Shown here piece by piece: positions 1 through 9,355 of a DNA stretch of 64,000 bases. Both the position numbers and the translations under genes were made by a program. The notes beneath the pieces are model-generated. The model made no database searches. It saw nothing but the letters and a program-made list of their open reading frames with translations, and had not been told where the DNA came from. Where the stretch lies: the NCBI RefSeq assembly GCF_000614065.1, contig NZ_BAKG01000004.1, forward strand, positions 101,387-165,386, given 5' to 3'. This stretch comes from Prevotella dentasini JCM 15908 (GTDB lineage: Bacteria; Bacteroidota; Bacteroidia; Bacteroidales; Bacteroidaceae). Numbering within the stretch: position 1 is the first letter of the stretch; the number at the start of each line of letters is the position of its first letter.

Positions 1-249
1 ATCCTCTATTTGGTTGATGGCTTCGGGATAGCTGATGTCGTAGGTTTCAATATACGACTGTACCAGCAGAGAGTCGTTCATGGTCAGAAGAGGGTTGAAG
101 CCCAAAGTGCGATAAGGAGGAAGATACAGGTTGTCTTCCTCGGCAAAGCGCGCATTGACATGGTAGGCGACAAAGCCCCCAAGCCCCGGAACAATAACAC
201 AGTCATTGTTCAGCAACAATATCTCTATATGCCGGTCGATTTTTATCAC
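1..249 (-). CDS. HU-CCDC81 domain protein, N-terminal part (cut by window edge)
   Basis: Reading leftward from a GTG at 249, the protein begins V-I-K-I-D-R-H-I-E-I-L-L-L and continues through the hallmark stretch DCVIVPGLGGFVAYHV. This is the N-terminus of Bacteroidota proteins that carry a divergent HU-like (CCDC81) domain and, in full-length members, a membrane segment and a C-terminal SPOR (septal peptidoglycan-binding) domain. Only about 83 residues lie in the window, so the distal domains cannot be seen. The GTG sits almost on the predicted transcription start. An in-frame ATG at 291 would add 14 residues but lies upstream of the promoter. The family call is from memory of the motif; the function is not established. 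Confidence 0.75.
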   Translation of the reverse strand, partial: MIKIDRHIEILLLNNDCVIVPGLGGFVAYHVNARFAEEDNLYLPPYRTLGFNPLLTMNDSLLVQSYIETYDISYPEAINQIED

Positions 250-254
250 GTTTG

Positions 255-286
255 CAAAATTACCACTTTTCTTCGATATTTCCAAA
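255..286 (-). promoter_or_regulatory. Promoter of the HU-CCDC81 gene
   Basis: On the minus strand TTTG (286-283) is followed after exactly 20 bp by TAATTTTG (262-255), a full match to the Bacteroidota TTTG / TAnnTTTG promoter. Transcription should start within a few bases of the GTG start codon at 249, leaving little or no leader. Confidence 0.7.
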
Positions 287-390
287 GGCATAATCTAAAA
301 AAAGGAACGTGCAGTAAAAAAGTAGTACATTCCTTATCCCAGTTCAGAATAAATGCTTATCTTTGCGAATAATATTAAATTCTAAGACAA

Positions 391-945
391 ATGGAATACA
401 AGAAGACAGAGATTGACGGTGTGTGGATTTTGGAGCCAAAAGTCTTTTATGACGAGCGGGGCTATTTCTTTGAATCATGGCGGCAGGCTGACTTTGACGA
501 GCATATCGGCCATCATGTTGAATTTATTCAGGACAATGAGTCAAAGTCCTGTTTTGGCGTCTTGCGCGGACTTCATTATCAGAAGGGAGAGTTCTCGCAG
601 GCGAAGCTGGTTCGTGTCATCAAGGGAAAAGTGCTTGACGTGGCTGTAGACCTCCGCAAGAAGTCTCCGACATTTGGCAAATACGTCATGGTGGAATTGT
701 CTGATGAAAACAAGCGTCAGTTCTTTATCCCACGCGGGTTTGCACACGGCTTCCTTGTATTGTCAGAAGAGGCTGTATTTACATATAAGGTAGATAATGT
801 TTATGCTCCCCAAAGCGAGGCAAGCCTCCGTTGGGACGACGAGACCGTAGGCGTGGAATGGCCGATAGACGCAAGCCGTGTGTTGCTTTCAGAGAAAGAC
901 CTGAACAAGGCTGTAGCTCTGAAGGATGCCGAGGTGTTTGAATAG
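391..945 (+). CDS. rfbC: dTDP-4-dehydrorhamnose 3,5-epimerase
   Basis: This cupin-fold enzyme of 184 residues epimerises C3 and C5 of dTDP-4-keto-6-deoxyglucose, the third step of dTDP-L-rhamnose synthesis for surface polysaccharide. The family signatures are all present: LRGLHYQ at residues 58-64 with the catalytic base His62, the nucleotide-binding DVAVDLR near 83-89, FIPRGFAHGF at 112-121, and the conserved catalytic Tyr at about 132. Length is normal. A -7 element TATCTTTG lies at 358-365, 25 bp before the ATG, with only a weak upstream box. The other rml genes are not adjacent, so this is a stand-alone copy within the window. Confidence 0.93.
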   Translation: MEYKKTEIDGVWILEPKVFYDERGYFFESWRQADFDEHIGHHVEFIQDNESKSCFGVLRGLHYQKGEFSQAKLVRVIKGKVLDVAVDLRKKSPTFGKYVMVELSDENKRQFFIPRGFAHGFLVLSEEAVFTYKVDNVYAPQSEASLRWDDETVGVEWPIDASRVLLSEKDLNKAVALKDAEVFE

Positions 946-995
946 AAAGGCGTTGATAACGGGGCTGCCCTGAAGCAGTCCCTCTCTTAAATCTG

Positions 996-1790
996 ATGAA
1001 CATGAAGAAGTTCCCTTTTTTGATGTTGTTTCTTTCTGTGATGGTAGTGTCGTGTGGACTGAAAGAAACAAAGGAAACCATTGCTCACGAGGACAAGCAG
1101 GCAAAGGAGATGATGCAGGGCCTGTGGGTCTCTGAAGGCGATGGTGGGGCTGCCATGTTGGTCAGGGGGGATAGTATCTTTTATCCTGATTCCGCCAGTA
1201 TGCCGGCAAGGTTTTGGATTTACAGGGACACTCTTTTTTTACAGGGGCAAAACGTCAATGGCTACAAGATATTGAAGCAGGCACCTCATCTGCTGATGTT
1301 CGACAATCAGAATGGCGACGAGGTGAAACTTGTGAAGAGCAATAGCCGTGTACTGATGAAGTCGTTCGACTATCACGTCTATGCCATGAATGTTTTCCGG
1401 ACGGAACAGTCCGACACTACCGTTTTCACTGATTTGGGATATTACGATTGCATGGTGTCGACCCGTACCACTTCGGGCAGGGTCGTCAAGTCTACCTATA
1501 ACGACAACGGCATGGAGGTTGACAACATGTATCTTGACAATGTTGCCACCTTGACCATTACCAATCACGGGACTCTTGTCTTCCGGCATGACTTCAAGAA
1601 AGAAGAGTTTCAGGCTTTGGTTGCACGTGATATGATGCAGCGTGCAATTCTCCGGCGTTTTTACTTCGACCATGCCGACAGGAAGGCCTTTTATTTCAAT
1701 GCGGTCATAGGTGTGCCGGATGCTTCTACTGGCTATGTGCTGGAGGTTCGTGTTACCCCGGATGGAAAGATTACAAAGCGACTGAAATAA
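996..1790 (+). CDS. Hypothetical lipoprotein (possibly DUF4738)
   Basis: A 264-residue protein with a lipoprotein signal: a Lys-containing N-terminus, a hydrophobic core and the lipobox VVSC with the lipidated Cys at about residue 20. The following acidic residues favour surface or outer-membrane retention in Bacteroidota. The mature part is mostly beta-like, and its C-terminus carries a YVLEVRVTPDGK motif. It resembles a Prevotella/Bacteroides lipoprotein family I recall as DUF4738, but I cannot confirm that without a profile search. It is about 50 bp downstream of rfbC in the same direction and may be read through with it. Function unknown. Confidence 0.7.
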   Translation: MNMKKFPFLMLFLSVMVVSCGLKETKETIAHEDKQAKEMMQGLWVSEGDGGAAMLVRGDSIFYPDSASMPARFWIYRDTLFLQGQNVNGYKILKQAPHLLMFDNQNGDEVKLVKSNSRVLMKSFDYHVYAMNVFRTEQSDTTVFTDLGYYDCMVSTRTTSGRVVKSTYNDNGMEVDNMYLDNVATLTITNHGTLVFRHDFKKEEFQALVARDMMQRAILRRFYFDHADRKAFYFNAVIGVPDASTGYVLEVRVTPDGKITKRLK

Positions 1791-1813
1791 ATGTTTTTTG
1801 TGTACACGGAACT

Positions 1814-1904
1814 GGAAAGCGACTGGTGTAGGCTTTCCGATGTCCCTTTGTCTTTTCCTGAAAGCTGCTTTGGTTTTGTTGGAATAGCCTTGTTGGCAGC
1901 TTTC
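1814..1904 (+). terminator. Inverted repeats after the lipoprotein gene
   Basis: Two hairpins lie just past the stop codon. One pairs GGAAAGC (1814-1820) with GCTTTCC (1832-1838); the other pairs GAAAGCTGC (1860-1868) with GCAGCTTTC (1896-1904). A likely transcription end for rfbC and the lipoprotein gene, though neither hairpin has a clean T-tract. Confidence 0.4.
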
Positions 1905-1990
1905 TGCTGAATTATAGGTGCTGAGAATTTAGTACTCTTGCTTTTCCTTTTTTTTGAGATGCTTTGCCGGTTAGTTTTCTGTGGTAGGCT

Positions 1991-2093
1991 GAAGCTGTCG
2001 TTCTCGTTTAGCGAAAGTGCTGCTTTCATGTATTCATAGTGGCTTTTTCGCATGGTGAAAGTGCCGTTTTGGCAATACGAAAGATGCAATATG
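1991..2093. repeat. Phased palindrome array, GAAAGTGCC family (five modules, 22-bp period)
   Basis: Imperfect 15-bp palindromes of the form GAAAG-N-CTTTC are centred at 1998, 2020, 2042, 2064 and 2086, exactly 22 bp apart. The module at 2057-2071 reads GAAAGTGCCGTTTTG and the one at 2013-2027 reads GAAAGTGCTGCTTTC; the outer modules are more diverged. The array lies in the 566-bp gap between the lipoprotein gene and ileS. I see no gene in that gap; the rest of it is AT-rich sequence leading to the ileS promoter. Confidence 0.7.
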
Positions 2094-2287
2094 GGATGCT
2101 CGCTTGTAAAATTCTGATTATCAATAGTATAGGTGTCTTCATCGTTCGTTGCCTTTTACGGGATGTTTCTGTTGTGTTGTAGATTGTTTCTTTTGCTTCA
2201 TGAAATAGTTTGTCCGTGTTGTGAAGCGGTTCTGTTTGGCGGTAATTTCCCCTTTTTTGTGATAAGTTATTGCGAAGATACTAAAAG

Positions 2288-2319
2288 TTTGGTGTTTTCG
2301 CTATTTATTTATATCTTTG
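2288..2319 (+). promoter_or_regulatory. Promoter of ileS
   Basis: TTTG at 2288-2291, a 20-bp spacer, then TATCTTTG at 2312-2319, a perfect match to the Bacteroidota vegetative promoter. It lies 37 bp before the ileS ATG. Confidence 0.85.
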
Positions 2320-2356
2320 CACGATAGTAGAAAAAACGACATAGAAAAATAGAATT

Positions 2357-5300
2357 ATGGCAAAGAAATTCGCCGAACATAGTGGCCTTAATTTGGTCGA
2401 AGTCAGCAAAGAGGTGCTGTCTGAGTGGGAGAAAAACGATATTTTCCACAAGAGCATTGATGTAAGGGAGGGAGAACCGGAGTTTATCTTCTTTGAAGGC
2501 CCTCCTTCGGCAAATGGCCATCCGGGTATTCACCACGTTTTGGCACGTTCTATCAAGGATACATTCAACCGATATAAGACCATGCAGGGATTCCAAGTGC
2601 ACCGCAAGGCCGGTTGGGATACCCATGGACTGCCTGTGGAATTGGGAGTAGAGAAAGAACTGGGCATTACCAAAAAAGATATAGACAACAAGCAGTCGGA
2701 TAAATATATCTCTACGGAGGAGTACAACCACCGCTGCCGTGAGAATGTGATGAAGTTCACGGCAGAATGGAGGCAGGTAACCGAGGAAATGGGCTACTTT
2801 GTCGATATGGACAATCCCTATATTACATACGACAACAAGTATATAGAGACGCTTTGGTGGTTGCTGAAGCAGTTGTACAATAAAGGACTCCTATATAAGG
2901 GTTATACCATTCAGCCTTATTCTCCGGCGGCAGGCACGGGACTTTCGAGCCATGAGCTGAATCAGCCGGGCTGCTACCGCGACGTAAAGGATACGACCGT
3001 TACGGCGCAGTTTGCTATTCCCGAAAACAGCTGGACGACATTCTTGGCAGAGACTGGTGTCAAGGCCAATGGATGGGGCAGGCCGGCTCTTGTAGCTTGG
3101 ACTACAACCCCTTGGACGCTGCCTTCCAATGTGGCACTTTGCGTAGGACCGAAGATAGACTATGTAGTCGTTGAAACCTATAATCCGTATAATGCGGAGA
3201 AAATGACGCTTGTCATGGCGGAGAGCAGGGTTGCTGCCTATCTGAAGCCGGAAGGCGAGATTACCGATGGTGGAGACTTGCCCGGCTATCAGCATGGCGA
3301 CAAGTACGTACCTTACCGTATCGTCGGCAAGGTGAAGGGAACCGAGTTGGAAGGACTTCACTATTGTCAGCTGATGCCTTGGGTAAGGCCCGTTGAGAAG
3401 ATGGGCGACGTAGCACCGAGGTTTGTCAACGACTATGCCGCAGCCCATCCGGAGAAGGTCTTTCAAAGCGAGGACGGCCGCGATTCGTTCGTGGAAATGG
3501 AGAGTGAGGCTTTCCGTGTCATTTTGGGCGACTATGTTACGACTGAGGATGGTACGGGCATCGTGCACATAGCACCAACGTTTGGTGCCGACGATGCCAA
3601 GGTGGCAAAGGATGCCAACATCCCTGCCCTGTATCTGATTTCCAAGAGGGGCGAGACTCGCCCGATGGTAGACTTGCAGGGCAAGTATTATCTGACGGAT
3701 GAACTGGATGCCAATTTTGTTAAGCATTGTGTAAACGAGGCAGCCTACGGACGCCATGCAGGTGACTATGTGAAGAATGCCTACGACCCGAAATATAATC
3801 CTGACGGTGTGTGGGACAAAAAGGCATCGGAGAAGTCGGAAGATCTGAATATCGCTATCTGTATGGAAATGAAGCAGGAAGGGTCGGCTTTCCTTATTCA
3901 GAAGCACGTTCATAACTATCCACATTGCTGGCGTACCGACAAGCCTGTACTTTATTATCCACTTGACAGTTGGTTTATCAGGGACACTGCCAAAAAGCAG
4001 CGCATGGTCGAACTGAACAAGACCATACGCTGGCAGCCCGAGTCTACTGGTACTGGCCGCTTTGGCAACTGGCTGGAGAATCTGAATGACTGGAACTTAA
4101 GCCGCTCGCGCTTTTGGGGAACCCCGTTGCCCATTTGGCGGGACGAGAACCGCAACGAGAAGTGCATCGGTTCGGTAGAAGAACTCTACAACGAAATAGA
4201 GAAAGCGGTAGCGGCAGGCGTAATGGCTGCCAATCCGCTGAAAGAGCGTGGCTTTGTTGTCGGAGACTATAGTCGGGAGAATTATGAGAGGATAGACCTT
4301 CATCGTCCGTATGTTGATGATATAGTGCTTGTGAACGAGGAGGGTAAGCCGATGCACCGTGAAGCCGACCTGATAGATGTTTGGTTTGACAGTGGCTCCA
4401 TGCCTTACGCGCAGCTGCACTATCCGTTTGAGGGCGAGATGAACCGCGAGGCCTTGGCCGCCACCGGAAAGAGTGAGGCTGAGTATCGTGACGAGTTGAT
4501 TCACTCTGCTTATACGGGCACTCCCGTCGCTCCGGCTTTCTATCCGGCAGACTTTATCAATGAGGGTGTCGACCAGACCCGTGGTTGGTTCTTTACCCTT
4601 CACGCCATTGCTACGATGGTGTTCGACTCCGTTGCCTTCAAGAATGTTATCTCGACGGGTCTGGTACTTGACGCAAAGGGCAACAAGATGAGCAAGCATG
4701 TCGGCAACGTAACTAATCCTTTCGATATGCTGCATCAGTATGGAGCAGACCCGGTCCGCTTCTATATGATGACGAACAGCGAGCCTTGGGATAATCTGAA
4801 ATTCGACCCGGAGGAGGTTGACGAATGTCGTCGCAAGTTCTTCGGTACATTATATAATACGTACAGCTTCTTTGCACTCTATGCGAATGTGGACAACTAT
4901 GACCCGGAAGCCTGTCAGTTGTCTTCCGAGGCTCCTGAGATAGACCGTTGGATAGTCTCCAAGCTGAACACGCTTGTAAAGAACGTTACCAAGGAGCTGG
5001 ACGGCTACGACCCGACGCGTGCCGGACGCATGATAGACGCCTTTGTCAACGACGACTTAAGCAACTGGTATGTACGGCTGAACCGCAAGCGTTTCTGGGG
5101 AAAGGAGATGAGTGCCGACAAGAAGAGCGCATACGATACGCTCTATACCTGTCTGATGACGGTTGCCAAACTCATTGCTCCGTTTGCTCCGTTCTATGCC
5201 GACCGGCTCTACCATGACTTGGGCGGACAACTGGAGAGTGTGCATCTTGACCGTTGGCCAATAGCTGCTGCAAATGCCATTGACCCTGATTTGGAAGAAC

Positions 5301-6018
5301 GTATGGGCATGGCTCAGAAGATAACTTCCATGGTGCTTGCATTGCGTCGTAAGGTCAATATCAAGGTTCGCCAGCCTTTGGCACAGATAATGATTCCAGC
5401 GGTGGATGCAGAACAGCGTAGGCACATTGAGGCCGTGGCAGATCTGATTCGTAACGAAGTGAATGTAAAGGAACTTAACTTTGTTGAAAGTCAGGGTGTT
5501 TTGGTTAAGAAAGTAAAGTGTAACTTCCGTGTAATGGGAAAGAAATACGGCAAGCTGATGAAGGATGTTGCTGCAAGATGAACGGTCTTTCTCAGGAGGA
5601 AATAGCATTGCTTGAGACTTCCGGGAAGATTGCCTTCGAGGTGGCAGGGCAGCCCATAACGGTTGATGCTGCGGACGTGGAGATTATTTCGGAAGATATT
5701 CCCGGATGGCTGGTCAGCAACGAGGGTAATCTCACCGTGGCTTTGGAAGTTGAGCTTACCGATAGTCTTCGTCAGGAGGGCATGGCCCGGGAGCTTGTCA
5801 ACCGAATACAAAATCTCAGGAAAGAGAGCGGACTGGAAATAACGGACCGCATTGTCGTTACCGTTGCACCCAACAGGGAGACCGATGCTGCCATCAGTTC
5901 TTTTGGCGAGCTGATTAAGACACAAGTATTGGCCAACGACATCCTTGTCGCAGACAATAACGGCACGGAGACAGAGTTCGATGAATTTAAGCTGAACATC
6001 AATATCCAAAAGGCATAG
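2357..6018 (+). CDS. ileS: Isoleucyl-tRNA synthetase (one apparent frameshift)
   Basis: Class I aminoacyl-tRNA synthetase that charges tRNA-Ile. The GHPGIHH form of the HIGH motif is at residues 54-60, KMSK at 777-780, and a CP1 editing domain lies between them, with a C-terminal anticodon-binding region. The frame breaks near 5574: the first part ends ...MKDVAAR-stop at 5581 and the remaining 146 residues (NGLSQEEI... to KLNINIQKA) continue in the next frame. Adding one base around 5574 (for example GCAAG to GCCAAG) restores a single protein of about 1,220 residues, the normal Bacteroidota length. The enzyme is essential, so the break is almost certainly a sequencing deletion. It has its own promoter and is followed by a palindrome array. 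Confidence 0.95.
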
Positions 6019-6057
6019 CTCGTGTGTCCACTGACAGGCAATAATCAAGTGCTCTGC

Positions 6058-6122
6058 ACCCCACTCGTGGGGTAGGTCGATACCCCACGAGTGCCCTGTT
6101 GAGATACCCCACTCGTGGGGTA
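6058..6122. repeat. Phased palindrome array, CCCCACGAGTG family (three modules, 24-bp period)
   Basis: Three copies of an ACCCCAC-GTGGGGT palindrome are centred at 6065.5, 6089.5 and 6113.5, exactly 24 bp apart. The central dinucleotide alternates TC, GA, TC, so orientation flips each time. It sits 40 bp past the ileS stop and may act as its terminator. A related two-module copy occurs at 58829-58860. Confidence 0.75.
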
Positions 6123-6215
6123 CGAAAAGGGTCTACGGACACATGGTTTTGTTAGGGCGAAGAGATTGTGCTGCATAGTAACTCACAAAATTATAAACCT
6201 AATTATCATTACCTT

Positions 6216-6599
6216 ATGGAACCTAAAAAACGTTACAATGATGAAGAGCTGGAAGAGTTCCGCTGCATCATAAATGAGAAGTTAAAGGTAGCCAAGGCAG
6301 ACTATGAAGAGACGATGAAGGTACTTATGAATAAGAATACCAACGACATCGACGATACGTCGCCAACCTACAAGGCCCTTGAGGAGGGAAGCTCTAATCA
6401 GACCAAGGAGGAGCTGGTGCAGATGGCGCAACGTCAGCAGAAGTTCATTCAAGGACTGCAGGCAGCACTCGTCCGTATAGACAACAAGACGTATGGCATA
6501 GACCGCATTACGGGTGAGTTGATACCGAAGGAACGTCTCCGCGTAGTGCCGCATGCCACTCTGAGTGTTGCCTCGAAGGAGGCCAACAAGAATCATTAA
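6216..6599 (+). CDS. TraR/DksA family protein without zinc-finger cysteines
   Basis: A 127-residue protein beginning MEPKKRYNDEELEEF, the usual start for Bacteroidota DksA-like proteins; an upstream in-frame ATG at 6168 is less likely. It has an acidic coiled-coil N-terminus and the C-terminal DksA signature YGIDRITGELIPKERLRVVPHATLS. DksA-type proteins bind the RNA polymerase secondary channel and adjust transcription in the stringent response. The C-terminal region, which is a zinc finger in classical DksA, has no cysteine at all here (Asp stands where related proteins have YGIC). It should therefore fold without zinc, like other C-less DksA paralogs. It lies just upstream of lspA. Confidence 0.85.
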   Translation: MEPKKRYNDEELEEFRCIINEKLKVAKADYEETMKVLMNKNTNDIDDTSPTYKALEEGSSNQTKEELVQMAQRQQKFIQGLQAALVRIDNKTYGIDRITGELIPKERLRVVPHATLSVASKEANKNH

Positions 6600-6678
6600 G
6601 GCTTCCGAAGAGCCACTACTTTAGTATGTTTCATTTCTCTGCTTGCCGGCAAGCATTGAGGAGAAATCTGAAAAATGG

Positions 6679-7350
6679 ATGAATAGGAAAAAGAAAAGTA
6701 TGATTGCCTGTTTGATTATTATCCTGCTGATAGTGATTGATCAGGCAATTAAAGTTGCCGTCAAGCTCAACATGAGCCTCGGAGAGTCCATACATGTCTT
6801 CGATTGGTTTCAGATTGAGTTCATTGAGAATAACGGGATGGCATGGGGAATGGAGATAGGCAGCAAGTTGCTCCTGAGTCTGTTCCGCATCGTTGCCGTC
6901 TGTGCGCTTATCTGGTATATCGGGAAGAAAATCAGGGATGGTGCGAAAATGGGTTTTATTGTCGTCCTTTCCATGATTTGTGCCGGAGCAGCAGGCAATA
7001 TTTTCGATTCTCTTGTCTATGGGCAGATTTTCACGGCATCGCAGCCCTATTATATGGGTGCAGGTCCGGCGCATCTTGTCTCATGGGGAGAGGGTTATGC
7101 GCCTGTTCTGATGGGACGCGTGGTAGACATGTTCTATTTTCCCCTCGTCCGTGGTACTTTCCCCGACTGGTTCCCGATATGGTCGGGTGAGCCGTTTGTG
7201 TTCTTTTCCCCAGTGTTCAATTTTGCCGATTCCTGTATATCAGTGGGAGTCTTTGCCCTTTTTCTTTTCTATAGAAAGGATTTGAACTTAGAAGATGCTG
7301 CTGCCTTGAGACAGGATGAAGTTAATGCGGAAGACCATGCAAAGGGATAG
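6679..7350 (+). CDS. lspA: Lipoprotein signal peptidase (signal peptidase II)
   Basis: Integral membrane aspartyl protease that cleaves the signal peptide of prolipoproteins before the lipidated Cys. Four membrane segments are visible, and the two catalytic aspartates lie in GRVVDMFYFPL and FNFADS. The ATG at 6679 (MNRKKKSMIACLI) gives a Lys-rich cytoplasmic start followed directly by the first membrane helix; an upstream ATG at 6643 would add 12 unlikely residues. The insert after the second membrane pair is longer than in E. coli, as is usual in Bacteroidota. Its 3' end overlaps the next lipoprotein gene, itself a substrate for this enzyme. Confidence 0.95.
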   Translation: MNRKKKSMIACLIIILLIVIDQAIKVAVKLNMSLGESIHVFDWFQIEFIENNGMAWGMEIGSKLLLSLFRIVAVCALIWYIGKKIRDGAKMGFIVVLSMICAGAAGNIFDSLVYGQIFTASQPYYMGAGPAHLVSWGEGYAPVLMGRVVDMFYFPLVRGTFPDWFPIWSGEPFVFFSPVFNFADSCISVGVFALFLFYRKDLNLEDAAALRQDEVNAEDHAKG

Positions 7351-8278
7351 AATCTGTGTGTTTCTGCTTTTCGCCATGCTCGTGACGATAGTCGTAGGAT
7401 GCAAGCCGACGGTTTCCTCGGATTATATACAGCCGGGCGATATGGAGGATATTCTGTACGACTATCATGTTGCCGTTGCCATGGGAAGTCAGCAGGCTGC
7501 GGATGATGTCGTGCGGAAGGCATACCGCCTGTCGGTTCTGAAGAAGCATGGTGTTTCCCAGCAAGAGTTTGATGCTTCTCTTCAGTACTATATGCAGCAT
7601 ACCGAGTACTTGCATGACATTTACGAACATTTGGCCGAGCGTTTGGAAAGCGAGGCGCGCGCGCAGGGAGCTTCTGAAAGCGAACTCAGTCAGTTGGGGG
7701 GAATGACGGCCAAGGGCGATACGGCCGATGTCTGGAATGGTGCCCGTGCCTTGGTGATGTCTCCCTTTGCTCCAAATAACTGCGAGTCGTTTACCATTCA
7801 GGCAGATACGGCATATCATTCTGGCGACAGATTGATGCTTGGCTTTGATTCCCAGTTTATCACACAGCAGGGAATACGCGATGCCATTGTCGTGATGTCT
7901 GTTAAATTCACCAATGACAGCATTGCCACAATAAGCCAGCATTTTTCTTCTGACTCCCATCAGACGATGATGTTCATGAACACCGACAGCATGACAATCA
8001 AGTCCATACGTGGCTATTTCATGCTCTTGGGCAATCAGGGGACGTCAGCCAGCTTTAGGCTCTTGACGGTGTCAAACATCCATCTCGTGAGGATGCACGT
8101 CCGGTCTGTAGACAATGAGGAAAACGGCAAGGACTTGCCAACTAGTCCAATACGGACTATTGGCGGTTCGCCTGCAAGTCCTGCACCTCAGATGCCGCCT
8201 CCAACCTCAGGTGAGCAGCTTCGTACGCCTGTACAGGCTATGAAAGAACGGAATATTCCCTTAAAGTCATTGCAATGA
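7316..8278 (+). CDS. DUF4296 family lipoprotein
   Basis: A 320-residue protein with a lipoprotein signal ending in IVVGC at about residue 29. The N-terminal half (DYIQPGDMEDILYDYHVAVAMG and the following helices) matches the DUF4296 family, which commonly sits directly behind lspA in Bacteroidota. The Pro-rich C-terminus is low-complexity. The start overlaps the end of lspA by 35 bp; later in-frame ATGs at 7325 and 7337 are also possible. Translational coupling with lspA is likely. Function unknown. Confidence 0.8.
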   Translation: MKLMRKTMQRDRICVFLLFAMLVTIVVGCKPTVSSDYIQPGDMEDILYDYHVAVAMGSQQAADDVVRKAYRLSVLKKHGVSQQEFDASLQYYMQHTEYLHDIYEHLAERLESEARAQGASESELSQLGGMTAKGDTADVWNGARALVMSPFAPNNCESFTIQADTAYHSGDRLMLGFDSQFITQQGIRDAIVVMSVKFTNDSIATISQHFSSDSHQTMMFMNTDSMTIKSIRGYFMLLGNQGTSASFRLLTVSNIHLVRMHVRSVDNEENGKDLPTSPIRTIGGSPASPAPQMPPPTSGEQLRTPVQAMKERNIPLKSLQ

Positions 8279-8478
8279 GAAAGGTTGCAGCGCACCGTGT
8301 AATTGCCAGCGATAGGAATATCGAAATGGGAATTGTTGAACTGGAAGGGGGAGTAGTTGTCGGCTATTATCCCTTTACTGCCGAGCAAGCTATGACAGAG
8401 TGGCTGGGCGGTACCATAGAGATAAGGATGGTGAGGGGCAGGCAGCTTGCCTTTCACGAAGGAATACAATTAATATAA
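8275..8478 (+). CDS. Small conserved hypothetical protein
   Basis: A 67-residue protein (MRKVAAHRVIASDRNIEMGIVELEGG... to the end) whose ATG overlaps the stop of the DUF4296 gene by four bases (ATGA), which indicates coupled translation. The pattern of an aliphatic strand, a YYPFTAEQAMTEW segment and a basic end recalls short proteins found next to DUF4296 genes in Bacteroidales. No signal peptide or membrane segment. Function unknown. Confidence 0.65.
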   Translation: MRKVAAHRVIASDRNIEMGIVELEGGVVVGYYPFTAEQAMTEWLGGTIEIRMVRGRQLAFHEGIQLI

Positions 8479-8494
8479 ATATTCAGTAAACATT

Positions 8495-9346
8495 ATGCTT
8501 TCAATAGACCAATTAGAAGAAAGGTTGATAGACCTCGCCTTTGCAGAAGACATCGGTGATGGCGACCATACTACCCTGTGTTGTATTCCCGAAACGGCTA
8601 TGGGTAAGAGCCGTCTGCTCGTTAAGGAAGAGGGAGTCCTTGCGGGCGTAGAACTGGCACGCAAGGTATTTGCCCGTTTTGATCCAGCCATGAAGATGGA
8701 GGTCTTTATCGGGGATGGAGAACAGGTGAAGCCGGGCGATATAGCCTTCATTGTTTCTGGAAAGATTCAGTCTCTGCTCCAGACAGAACGTCTGATGTTG
8801 AATATTATGCAGAGAATGAGTGGTATAGCAACGATGACTGCAAAGTACGTGAAGCTCTTGGAAGGTACGCATACTCGCATTTTGGACACTCGCAAGACAA
8901 CTCCCGGGCTGCGTATGCTGGAGAAGCAGGCTGTCAGGATAGGGGGAGGAACGAATCACCGCATCGGTCTTTTCGATATGATTCTGTTGAAAGACAATCA
9001 TGTTGATTTTGCCGGTGGAATAGCAAATGCCATCAATCGTTGCCACGACTATCTTGAACGGAAGGGGCTTAACCTGAAAATAGAGATAGAGGTGCGCAAT
9101 TTCGATGAACTGCAGCAGGTGCTTGACTGTGGCGGTGTCAACCGTATCATGCTTGACAACTTCTCCGTGCCCGATACAAGGAAAGCTGTAGAGATGGTCG
9201 GGGGCAAGTACGAGACGGAGTCTTCCGGAGGAATTACCATTGATACCATTCGCAGCTATGCCGAACAGGGGGTAGACTTTATCAGCGTTGGTGCTCTGAC
9301 CCATTCGGTCAAGGGGTTGGATATGAGCTTCAAGGCCTGTGATTAA
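8495..9346 (+). CDS. nadC: Nicotinate-nucleotide diphosphorylase (carboxylating)
   Basis: Quinolinate phosphoribosyltransferase, 283 residues, converting quinolinate and PRPP to nicotinate mononucleotide plus CO2 in de novo NAD synthesis. Visible signatures are the N-terminal EDIGDGDHT, the substrate-binding TRKTTPGLRMLEKQAVRIGGG with HR following, LKDNH, EIEVRNFDE, and the phosphate-binding SSGGITIDTI with the final VGALTHSVKGLDMS. Length is normal and there is no break. It follows the small protein gene by 16 bp within the lspA-led run. nadA and nadB are not in the window. Confidence 0.96.
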   Translation: MLSIDQLEERLIDLAFAEDIGDGDHTTLCCIPETAMGKSRLLVKEEGVLAGVELARKVFARFDPAMKMEVFIGDGEQVKPGDIAFIVSGKIQSLLQTERLMLNIMQRMSGIATMTAKYVKLLEGTHTRILDTRKTTPGLRMLEKQAVRIGGGTNHRIGLFDMILLKDNHVDFAGGIANAINRCHDYLERKGLNLKIEIEVRNFDELQQVLDCGGVNRIMLDNFSVPDTRKAVEMVGGKYETESSGGITIDTIRSYAEQGVDFISVGALTHSVKGLDMSFKACD

Positions 9347-9355
9347 ATTTTTGCC

